Made by a program: the position numbers and the translations under genes. Below the pieces are notes generated by a model. The model was given only the letters and a program-made list of their open reading frames with translations, was not told where the DNA came from and did not search any database. A stretch of DNA of 64,000 bases, taken from Branchiostoma floridae. Taxonomy: Eukaryota > Chordata > Leptocardii > Amphioxiformes > Branchiostomatidae. The DNA is taken from NCBI RefSeq assembly GCF_000003815.2, contig NC_049995.1:14102262-14166261 (forward strand), in the 5' to 3' direction. Below, piece after piece: positions 20,231-30,765 of the stretch. The first letter of the stretch is position 1. Every line of letters starts with the position of its first letter.

Positions 20231-21293
20231 ATGTAGAACTACCTGGTACAAAACTTGAGGTTGCCAGAAAGTCAGAAATTTCCATTTGTACTGCAATTTA
20301 AGTTCTTACCTTCTGGATTTTATGAAATTAGATGCTAAACTAGAAGAGAGGTATTTAAGAAAGTCAGTGCTTTGGTGCACACAGTGCTCTTATCAACGTA
20401 GCAGCATAAGAATCACAACATCAAAACAGTTATGATTACACAATTGCGTAACATATTACTGGATCATCATAGTGCAGCAATTATCATAGCGCAGCATACG
20501 TACGATTTCTCATCAATATAGCAAAATAATGCACAACTGAATTTAGACCAGCTGTTACTTTTTTTTTAAATTTACATCAAGTTAGAATGGCACAGGCATG
20601 AGTTTATGTGTCATAGGGCAAAGCTATATGCAGAGAAATGCATTTAGAGCTTACACAAAAAGTCATGTTTAACATTGATATGTTACGTTAATTTTTTCTC
20701 TCATTATCGATTTGCACTCTTATTAGTAAACCAAGCAACAAAGTTTGTCAGCATAGATGACATGGTTCAAAGCTCCTGATATAAACTTTACAGCGTTGAT
20801 ATGGGGAGAAAATGTTTCATAGTCTTACGAGACTGATGAAAGTCTACTACAATGTACATTGATATGGGATCTGACACTTCTCAATATCATAGCAGAACCA
20901 GCCTGTCAACAACTATCTTAAGAAAAAGAACTGGGGGGGAAATTCTTTCAGCTTCCACACAGTCCACCCCATGGTCCATGGTGGCTTACCCTCCATTATA
21001 ACATTATCCCGCATTCATAAATAGTGTCCCCCACTCCCCCCTCCCCAATCGGTGGCCCTAACCCTTGTCTCTGTGAATCAATCTTAATCTTCTTTTAGAT
21101 GGACAAAACAGTCATGATATCCCTTGGATAACCATCTAGCACAGTGTCCAGTATATATAAAAATTTGCTTGGGGGGGTAGCTTAAGCTACCATTTAGGTT
21201 AAGTCCTGTGGCCCAAACTAAATCTCACAATCACATGCCCACTCCCGCTGTAGTAGAATCCTACAGTGCCGCGGCTGTTCTCAACCGCGCCGA

Positions 21294-24200
21294 TTAGTCC
21301 AGTACTTTTGCCAGCATGCTGATGGCCCTCTGTGATCCGGGTGTTGTACCCAGGTAGGTGGTACAGGCAGCCTTCATGTGACCCCGGTTTATCGGGTGGA
21401 TGTACTTCAACTTGTCCAGCTCCATTCTAGATAGGCAGAAAAACAATTGTGTTAGCCTACGAGGTCCATGAGGCATTGTAATCAAGTAAAGAAAATTTAA
21501 CATAATAGGCCTTGTCATCAGGCTCACAAATCTGCAACCTATAAGGCCTTCTAATCTGGCACAAAAGCATGCAAGCTATGAGGCCTTGTAATCAGGCACA
21601 CAAGCATGCAACCTATGAGGCCTTGTCTCAAAACCAAAGGTAGTTGAACATACGTAAATTCAATGTGATCTTTTTCTGTCACAAGAACTTTCAAAGTGCT
21701 TTGATGGCACTTTTTGGCGACGCTCTGGGGTCGGAGCCCTCTCTTTTTTAGTTCTGGGCTACGCATAACATTGTAACATGCCATTTGACCTTAGTAATGC
21801 TACTTTTGACCTTGACCTTGACCCTACCTGTAGAAGTCTTGCTTGGTTCTCCTGTAGTCTTCCCTCCGACGCTCCTCCGCACCTGATCCGTACTTCTCTT
21901 TCACTCTTGCCTAATATGGGACAGAGAAAATTACGTCATGAAGTCTTCAAAAATGCAGACAGAAAGATCAAATTGAACACGCCACATGCAAGTCCAACTG
22001 ACCATAGTACAGCAACACTAATTACCGTTTTGCAACATTTGTGTTTATTTTTCAACAGTTTTACTACAAACTTTTTCTATTCTACCGAAAATACAAAGAC
22101 AAGTTTTTGAATGACTTTTCAAATTCCTTTGACACCAACTGACGTTGCTGTAAATCTGTTTGAATGGCTTTTTTTCACTTGCCAAAGATAATAACTTTGA
22201 ATTCTATCCGTTCGGTATTGCTAAGGTATAATCATTTAGACTATCATCAGTATCAGTTTAAGTTATAGCCAAACGTGGAATCTCACCTAAGTTTTGGGAC
22301 CTCGCCATAGTTGATAATCTCTTTTCTGGCGGTTTCCGTCTTGCTGTAGTTGATCTTGGGGAACATTGGCAGGTGGGTGCTGCCTGCTTTAGGTGGTCTG
22401 GTGTCAGGCTCGTAACTTCTCCTGGCACTGAAATCACAAATTACAGAATAAGACTTATACCTGTGTTGTTTTTATTTTGCTTTGGACAGACGAGGACAAT
22501 GTCACACTGCACTCAAGTTATTATTAGTAAGCAAATACAAAGTACTTGGCGGACGAACACCACAGACGCCGTATTTACCTCCTCGACCGAAGTCTGGTGC
22601 ACATTTCTACAGCTGGGTGAAGTGAGGAAGGTCGTGTAAAGTGCTTTTCCAGAAGGCACAACGTCGGAGGCACTGCGAGTATCGAACTCGGAATACTCTA
22701 CCAGGTTACGCTACACACGACTCCATAACAAGGATACTTTTTCGTTAGATATCCCAACACTGGAATAACCATTTGTTACTTTCAAGTTCTTAGGTATAAT
22801 TAGCGAATTCAAACTTTCCTAACGAGAAAAGTTTAAAATGATGTTTTACTTACGTTGGAGCGGGCTCTGTCATTGGTCGTGACGTCATCATGGGCAACAT
22901 CACGCTGGAAGAGCATAAAAACACGAGAAAGATTAGCTACTGAAAATCATACCAAAGTAGTTTGATCTTTTAAATTTCAAAATAAGGACAATTCCCCCAA
23001 GATTGTTTCTTTATACATGTATAGTTTTGTCCAAATAGAAATCTGATGTCGTCTGTTGTTGTCATGGAAACACACCAGTGCCACACAGCGAAAAAGTGAA
23101 AGTTTGCTTTTCGAGTTTCGACTCACTGGTCCATTCTCCAGGAAACTTCCGGGTCCGTCAGGCCGATAGCCGTCTGTCTGGTGTTGTAGCCTTGACTGGC
23201 CTCTTCTGGCTGCGGATAAATAAACAAATAAATAAACAAACAACAAACAGATATATAAATCACCAGTGGGACAGGCTATGGATTCAGCGTTATTTTAAAA
23301 GATACAATTATTATTTGAGTGAATCAAAAGACAGAAAGGTGCAAACAAAAACCATCCCTTGTATAATGTACATACATGTTAAAGGTAGTTTCAAGAAGAC
23401 GGATTTAAAAGTACGGGGGTAATATACTCTGTACATCAACAAGATACAACATCTGGTACAAAAATCACGAATGCATTTCGCAACACAGTTATGACCTACC
23501 AGATCTAGTAGGAACTGCACGCTGTAAGTAGAGTAGTAGGGAGCCAGACTGTTCCATACAAACGGGCGGTAAGGTTGTCTAGTGAGAAAAAATAACAAAA
23601 TCATGATTAACATCGAAAGCAATAAAGATTTATTTAAGGGACCTATTGTAGGATTTTGCCTTCCAAGACTTGAAATATTCTTTAGAACAATACTTTACAT
23701 AAAGTTTCCATTTATTCCAGCTTCTTTTACATACCTTTTGCCATAATATCACATTTTAACGTTTCATCTACGACCCACTGAATGCAGTACAATATGTATT
23801 TAAATAATAAGTCCGACTAAAACAACGTCAATATGTGAACAAATAAAGGGTCTATATTTTCAGCCCTTCCCGTTTGCTACGAAGACGTCGCATTTGCGTC
23901 CTATGTCTCAATCACTGGGCAAATCGTGATCATCAGTAGGTAGATTCAACTTATTTTGTAAAGAATTACAGGTAAGAAAAGAGGAAGAACTTACAGCTGA
24001 GGCCGCTCTATGTGAGCAGTGATCTTCCTAAAGCTCGTCTTGACCCTCCTCAGCTCTTCCTTCATGAACTCCTTTGTCTTCTTCTCCCGTGACCTTGAAT
24101 CTGCCGCTGTGCGTGTGCGGGGTGACCTTGGCGTGTAGGAAGTGCCCGGATGTACGGAGCGGAAGCCTTGAGGAGAGGAGTAGCCTGTTGTCGGCTTACG

Positions 24201-27200
24201 GTCCTCCGTCTTACCTGCCGGGGCGTCTGGGGGAGAACAGCAAGGGTGTCAGAGATGGCAGACTTCAAACCCTTATCCTATAGCTATTCCTCTTACTACC
24301 CTGATTGCGTTTCAGTGCTTTGTCTGTAAAATAGACATCATAGTTCTCTTCGGAGTTTCCGAAGAGAGAGGGCGGACTTCACCCCCTTACCAGACATGCT
24401 TATCAACCCGTCCGGTCCCACTGACGAAAATACTAGTAGCATCCGGTATAGCAATACTTCTTTGACATTGTATACTATAGACTTGCGGAAGCAAGGAAAG
24501 CCATAACTGATCGGTCTGATCATGATACTTATCTATTGACTCACTTCTTTCTCTCTCCTTTTCTCTTTACCTAGTATCTCCACTAGATGTTTCCTCCGAA
24601 AAGAAATTAAAGAGTGAAATACTTCATGCTGTCCACATACCTTGCTTTTCGGTGTCATCTTTTTCCTTCTTCTGTGTCTTCACTGGTTCTTCTTCTTCCT
24701 TCTTGTCTTGACCTTCTTCATTGTCCGTCAAGGTCGCGCGACTTCCTCCGGTCTCCTCCTGTTTCTCCGGTTCCTCCCTGGGAGACTCCTGCGGTGACTT
24801 CTCCGGAGGAACAGCTTCTTCTTCGTCCGGAGTCTTTTCTTCCTCCGGAGTTTTCTCCTCGGAGACTTCCTCCGCCTCCTCCTGAAAATAAAATCATGAA
24901 ATTTTTTAGAAACATATTGAGAAAACACATTGTGCTGTGGCGTTGTGCGTAGCGTACTCGTAAGTTGTAGAGTGTTGGGCACGAAACGGCCTCAGAAGTC
25001 CCGAGTTCGATATCCGTCTGCCAAGCCCCCGACGTTGTGCCCTTGGGAAATGCACTTTACACGAACCTTCCTAACTTCACCCAGGTGTAAAAATGGGTAC
25101 CTGATGACTTCGGCCGGGGAGGTAAAATACTATCATTACCTTCTGTCTGTACTGTGTACTAAGTTTCACACAATTTCATGGAGAGAATATAAGGAAAGTC
25201 AAGTTGTCCTCCCCAACACCTTTTGTCGATTTTATTTCTATCTAAGATATCCAATGACCAAAAAGAACGACATGATCTTTCACATACTAGTAACTAATTC
25301 CACAGACTCTGGCTCTAACGATTCCCTGCATGCGCTTTTCATGGCAGTAGAGACGCCAGGCTTGCGTGTCAGACAGTGCTTAATCTTAATCATTACTTAC
25401 TCTCAACACAAATGCAGGAGCTATTCGCTTGTAATTACAATGCAATTTATTTTGTCCGCACGTCAAATAAAAGCGCCATTTGGTAGTTCTACAATTTAGG
25501 TCAGAGATAATGTTAGTAAACTGTGTGCATGTTTGAATGCTGTTGTTATTTCCCAGTGCTCTTTTTGTTCCCCTTTCCACTAGGATGGCGGTCTCGCCGA
25601 GCTCTCTCTCTGCGACCTCAAATTTGACAGATCGCTCAACGAATTGTAGAGAAAAGAAACGAATCTTTTTACACTTTCTGTGTTTTGTTGTCTTGTAAAG
25701 GTTACACATATCCTATAGGTCGCGCGATCGCCGTCTAGCGGGGGGCCTTATCAATATGTCATGGGAGCAACATGAAATGCGGGCGTCAATCCTTTGTGTT
25801 TTTGCGCTCAACGCTGACGAAAAGTTGCTCAGCGTATCGCATGTGTCACGTTAAGGGATCGAATGTTAAGAAAAATGTGGTTCCCATAGAAATATATATC
25901 CCATTGGTCTGAGACACTGGCTTCGTTACCAAGCAATTACTGATTCACAGGCAAACGGAAGTCGAAATGTTGTGACAACCATATTCATAGAATTGTTTCG
26001 GTTGTTAATACTCGTCTTAGATCAGGAATTACCCGTACTCTTTTGTAAACAATGTAGATGTATTAAATCAATGATCACCGTACCCTAAAAAGGCCATGAC
26101 AGCATGAACGCACTGCGTGTCACTTGGTATACATTTTACACGTTATGAGATTGCCGTAGGTATACGTAAGCATGACGTAGTTTCGATTGCAATGTTTTGA
26201 ATGTTAGCAATTACCTACTCTAAAAGTCCATTGTAAATATCCCATGTATCTGTCAACTATCATTCTGTTGTGACCTGTACTTAACCTGGCAGTGGGTATA
26301 TATGGTCATATATGTACAATAAAAGTCGTCATTCATATAAAATGAATCGCTGTTGCTACTAGTATAAGATTGGGTCAGATTTATCATGTACCTGGCACAC
26401 TATCAGTCTTGCATGGAAAAGTAAGCCATGGCAACGGGAAATGTTTCGGTCACTCGCTTATATTTCTTAGCCCTCAATGAACAACTTAGTTCAGTACTTT
26501 TGTATTTACAAGTATACACAGGGTACATACTTCATTGTAAGCATCATGTACCTATAATTACCTTGTCCAAATGGTAGCTGTGCAAGATAACGACTTGCTC
26601 TTTTTAGAAACAAAACAAATCATAAATAGGTCACAGTCTGTATTGTGAATTGTGCACCACCTGTCACATTTATAGGTCTACAAAAAATGTACATGTGGGT
26701 TATTCTCAGGCTTGGGACAGCATCGGAACTTCCGATGTGGGAACTTCCGATGTGTCACACAGAAATGTTTAAATCCAGTAGTTTCGTGACAGGAAAGGTG
26801 CCATAGCGCCTTGTCGACAGGCAGTTTACTTGGCTGGACACAGTGTCTATTGTGAATTGTGCAGCGCCAGCCTCATTTATCTTTCTGTAGATCTACGAAA
26901 GCAAAATGTAGTCTATTATGAAGGTCGCGGTATGTAGCACAGAAATATCTAAATCTAGTATTTTTGTGACAGGAAAAGTTGCCATAGTGCCTTGTCGACA
27001 AGCAATCCGCTTGGCTTGACACACAATCCTTGTAGAAGAAACCATGCAACGAGCGGAACTGGTCGAATTCCTTATTCGGTGTCAGCCAACCGACCGAAAC
27101 ATGGCAACATGAAATGGTTGGGTTGCTCCCTTTTGACTTTCCGCTCAACAATGGAGCAAAACTGTTCGATAACACGCCTGATTTCGTATGAAGGGATGAG

Positions 27201-27830
27201 ATATTAAATTAGACATGCGATCCCTATAATCCACACACAGGTGTGTAATGTTTACGTTTACCTGTGTAACTTTACCTGGTCTGTTTACACTCTCCCGACA
27301 GGTGAGCACGGACTGAAGCACCTTTAGTTATTCTTGTCAGTTCTTAAGGGAATTGAGACATTTAAACGCGACTATACCTTGTATAAACGAATAAAAACAA
27401 TTACCATACAATATTGGCTAATTTGCCCTTTCAATTTTTGCCTTATTGCCGACTTAATTGCATGAAAAGTTTTTTGTTGTTCGAAGTTTATTCCAAACAG
27501 ACAGAGAAAGGCCTTGTGGTGGGAGCAAACAAAGCCCTTGGTATTGTCAAGGGGACAGCCAGATTGTGAAGTGAAGCATGTGCGTGATTTTAGCGACGTT
27601 CACTCATGATTATACACAATGTACAAAGGTAATAACGCTAAAATGATTGTTTTACACTTCATACGTGCTCAGCTCGAGTGATATAATTTTGACAACGTCT
27701 CGGTCGCCTGGATTTTGAGGAAAGGCTGCCATACGGTCTGACATAAAAGAATAAATCTGTCATACTCTAACGCCCTATATTACGTCACCTGTGGTTCGGC
27801 TGCGGCTTCTTGTTTCTCCTCGTCGGCCAT
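21294..27830 (-). CDS. 359-residue protein with acidic N-terminus, possible ciliary/axonemal protein
   Basis: Exons (5' to 3'): 27830-27789, 24881-24641, 24226-23995, 23578-23500, 23209-23127, 22904-22854, 22427-22287, 21905-21828, 21426-21294. All eight junctions keep phase and total exactly 360 codons with stop TAA. Residues 1-100 are Glu/Lys/Pro-rich and disordered (EEKTPEEEKTPDEEEAVPPE). The conserved-looking part follows: PYRPFVWNSLAPYYSTYS, QGYNTRQTAIGLTDPEVSWR, LPMFPKINYSKTET, KYGSGAEERRREDYRRTKQD, and a C-terminal PINRGHMKAACTTYLGTTPG. Short Tyr/Pro-rich motifs of this kind occur in sperm and ciliary microtubule inner proteins (SPMIP7/SPATA48-type was my best guess), but I cannot name the family. 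An RFX X-box lies 184 bp upstream of the ATG. Confidence 0.85.
21505..21635. repeat. three ~42-bp tandem copies (AGGCCTTGTAATCAGGCACA)
   Basis: Units share GAGGCCTTGTAATCAGGCAC and CAAGCATGCAACCTAT with a few changes, inside the last intron of the minus-strand gene. No coding role. Confidence 0.75.
22590..22730 (-). mobile_element. tRNA-type SINE, reverse orientation
   Basis: On the minus strand it reads a box B-like GAGTTCGATACTCGCAGTGC, CCGACGTTGTGCC, GGAAAAGCACTTTACACGAC and CTTCACCCAGCTGTA, the same order as the copy at 24930-25130. It lies in an intron of the minus-strand gene. Confidence 0.7.
24930..25130 (+). mobile_element. tRNA-derived SINE
   Basis: A tRNA-like head with box B-like CCGAGTTCGATATCCG is followed by the shared body GACGTTGTGCCCTTGGGAAA, TGCACTTTACACGA, TTCACCCAGGTGTAAAAATG and GGTACCTGATGACTTCGGC. 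The same body occurs at 22590-22730 (reverse) and in part at 39590-39660. It lies in intron 1 of the minus-strand gene. Confidence 0.75.
26636..27035 (+). repeat. diverged two-copy direct repeat (~200 bp each)
   Basis: The segment from 26636 (TCTGTATTGTGAATTGTGCA) recurs from about 26846 (GTCTATTGTGAATTGTGCAG). Both copies contain CACAGAAATRTYTAAATCYAGTA, GTGACAGGAAA, GCCTTGTCGACA and a TTGGCT-GACACA end. A shorter repeat (GGAACTTCCGATGTG, twice at about 26727-26757) is nested in the first copy. The repeat lies in intron 1 of the minus-strand gene. Confidence 0.75.
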
Positions 27831-28100
27831 TTCTTCTCCTCAAAGACGCAAGGAACCGCCAAGAAGGGAGCCCGGATCCAAGAAAGTTCCAAGGAGCTCG
27901 GAGAAGTGTTTCGCCCAGGTGACCCGAGTGTGTTAAATGCTTTGTTACCCCCTTTCTTCCCCCCGTGTTGTGGGTAATACTAACTGAGCCGCCTTCAGAC
28001 GATACAATGAACCGTCGCCATAGCGACGTTGGCGGGGGCGTCGGCCGAGCTGCCGCGATTGGCGGAAGGTCACGTGATATTTGTGGTGGCCCAACAGGTG
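27831..28100 (-). promoter_or_regulatory. promoter of the minus-strand gene with an RFX X-box at 28014-28027
   Basis: The GC-rich region directly upstream of ATG 27830 contains GTCGCCATAGCGAC (28014-28027), a 14-bp imperfect palindrome of the RFX X-box form (GTNRCC-AT-RGNAAC-like). An inverted CCAAT box (CGATTGGCGG, about 28057) and an E-box-like CACGTGAT (28072) are close by. X-boxes 50-250 bp upstream mark many ciliary genes, which supports a ciliary role for this gene. Confidence 0.6.
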
Positions 28101-29480
28101 CCATTGATATGGTAATCCAGGTGTGTGCAGGTAGAACTGCGGGTAGGTAACAGGTGTAACACCTGTGTCAAGTCCTCGTTAGGTTCGCCATGAAGAAAGG
28201 TTTATGACAATGTACGACATTCTTGAAACAATCGTTGATATGTTGTACGAAATTCAGTTGTCTTGTAATGGAAAGGGTTTGGTAGATACTATTATAATAG
28301 TAAACGATCGGTTGTGTCAGTCTCGCTGAAACTGATCATACGACGAAATGCATCGACGACGAACGGTAACAAAACGTGGACTCAAAATACCAAATCACGA
28401 CACAGCTACAACTGGCCTGTATCTCTTGACGTTAGTTTTTATACTGACACTCTTGGCCTCCAACCAAACCGCGGAGACTGCATTGAAAATCGTTGAATTT
28501 GCTGGCTGAATGATTCAGTAGGGAAGTCATGCGTCCAGTAGGCCACTAGTGCCGTGGCCTCAAGGCGACTGACCCCTTGCCTTGGGTGCGTCGAAAATTT
28601 GGCTCAATGATTTGTATGGGAAGGCAATTTGATCATGAGGACACCTTGAAAGTCCAGTAGGCCACTACGCCGGTCAAGCTGGCTCACCCCGCAAGACTTT
28701 GGTTAATCATTAATTAGCTCCTCTACTCTCCGGGCCAAATTTTCCTATATTTGTTTTTCAGCCACAAAAGTGGCGATTGAACAGAGGCGGTATTGTTTAG
28801 AATTAGCTAACCCTCCTTTCTCTAAATTGTCATTTTTAGCTAAATGTATGTCTCTGTGTGGGTTCACCGTACTGACAAAAAGCTAACACTGCTTTCTTAG
28901 CATAAATTCGTTTTTTAAACTTAAAGCTGTTTAGGACTTAACTCAGATATAACTTTTTGTAGGGAATCATGTGGGACAAGCTGGTCAGTATATATGTGAT
29001 TGTCGATGATAAACGCTTTGATCATATTTGATGCGCCCATAAGATGCTAACTGTAGTAGAGCATACTCAGTTTATCACTCAGTGACAAGCGCTAAATAGG
29101 TACTTCCAACAATTCTGAATGAAAATTTATTGATGACCTTCCGAAAATTTATTGATGACCGCGTACCATCCGGGTCCTATTATTGTCATTGAAGGGTGCG
29201 AATATACTAGTGCAAACTGTTCTTGTATGTCACCAGTTGAATTACTAAGCGAAATGTTGAAAAAAATAAAACAGGGACACTTTTTAGTCAAGAAAAAAGT
29301 ACAACTTTCAAACAATGACCCTCAAACAACATGCCCGATATTCTAGATATGAAAATTCGCATTAATTAATAAAATAATGCTTCATACATTATCATTTAAT
29401 ATTGCACCATTCTCATCATTTACATATTGCTGTAGGAATATGAAATATCTATACAGAAATCTGACGTCATTTTCGGAATC
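28101..29480. other. head-to-head intergenic region
   Basis: I see no supported exon. A short direct repeat (GTCCAGTAGGCCACTA at 28532 and 28651) is present. The stretch separates the divergent minus-strand gene from the Schlafen-like gene. Confidence 0.5.
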
Positions 29481-29687
29481 CCGAGGGTTTTCTCAGGTTT
29501 CCTGGCCACGAGCTTCATTACCCTGGGCACGAGGGTGACCTCTCCTGACCCCTCCGTCTCGACCAATCAGCGCGCGCGGCGTTATTTTCAACCGCGGGCT
29601 GTGAAAGCACTTCCTCAGGGGTTTTCAGAGTCATCAGACGTCTTCGGCTGCGAGATTTGGCAAGAAAAGCGTCTTAGAACTGTGCAG
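29481..29687 (+). promoter_or_regulatory. promoter and first (non-coding) exon of the Schlafen-like gene
   Basis: A GC-rich island with a CCAAT box (29563, GACCAATCAGCGCGCG) lies before a probable 5' untranslated exon ending at 29687 with donor GTAAGAA (CTGTGCAG|GTAAGAA). The next exon begins at 30765, one base before its ATG. The transcription start was not located; about 29580-29620 is likely. Confidence 0.55.
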
Positions 29688-30765
29688 GTAAGAATTTGAG
29701 TCCCTAATTATCGAAATAAGTATTTTATGGCCCTGAAAAAGCAATCCAGTCCTTATTTTGAGGCACGATTTGGGCGTTTAGCTAAAACGCAAGTTGCACA
29801 TTTTTAAAACACGTTTCACAGTTGAAGTTAAAAATCATGCCACGTTTTCGCGTTTAGACCTGTTTTGAATTCAGAATTTTTGTTCACAGTTATTGTGCCC
29901 CACTTGAAATCTCATATATGATAGCTAACGTTATATGCAGTGAAGTGTTACATCCACACAATGAAATGCATTTTTTTGCACATAAATTAAAAGATAACTT
30001 TGATTTGTGATTGTGGGAGGGGGGCGTTGACAAATTTGGTCACAGATTTTCTCTGGATTATAATCAGTTCAAATAAATCGTTCAAGTTTTATTTTGCAGT
30101 CTTTATTTGTAACATCCAAGCATATAATTTGGCCTAACAATTCGTTAGGGATTTTGATTGAACAAGGGTGTCTTGAAGTTGAACAAAATCTTGGGTCGAT
30201 TTGTTGCATTTAGAGAGAGAGATGTAAATGACCATGTTCTACATATCTAAACAAACTGGAGCTTTTCCTAGTGTGAATAGGTTAAACAATGGCCTATAGG
30301 CCCTGTACTTGTACAAAATTATTTTCATTGTGATTTGCTTGTCATTTATATGGTAACTTGTCTTTGCATAATCTAACACAATGCAAAACACAGCATGTTT
30401 TCACACAATCACAGTGTTTTAAATAACAATTACTGTGTGAAATGCAGCTTATATTAGTTTATAATCTGTGTCTTATAATAAGATGTTGGCAAAGTGTTAA
30501 CAATTCCTTAGAGTTTGACTTCACTTAATTCAAGTAACTGTTGCTGATATTTTATGATTTGTTATATCTTTTATTTCTGTATTACATATAATTACTAGTA
30601 ACCCAATATATTACTAGTACTCAGTTAGTAAAAAGTTAGGCTTTGTGACTGTGTGTTTGGTCCCATTCCATTGCTAATGCTATCACCCGTGTTACTAAAA
30701 TAGACTATGTTTCAGTAAGGAATATTGCAAGAGTTTCAACAAATACACTGGTTTTGTTTTGCAGG

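Noticed and set aside
23052-23066. X-box-like GTTGTCATGGAAAC
   Set aside because: It lies inside an intron of the minus-strand gene far from any start, so it is less meaningful than the promoter copy.
24718-24982. Minus-strand glycine/arginine-rich frames
   Set aside because: Alternative frames of the acidic exon 24881-24641. Only the Glu-rich frame joins its neighbours in phase.
25386-25709. 107-codon minus frame
   Set aside because: It lies in the long first intron of the minus-strand gene and has no splice support in phase 0 with exons 1 and 2.
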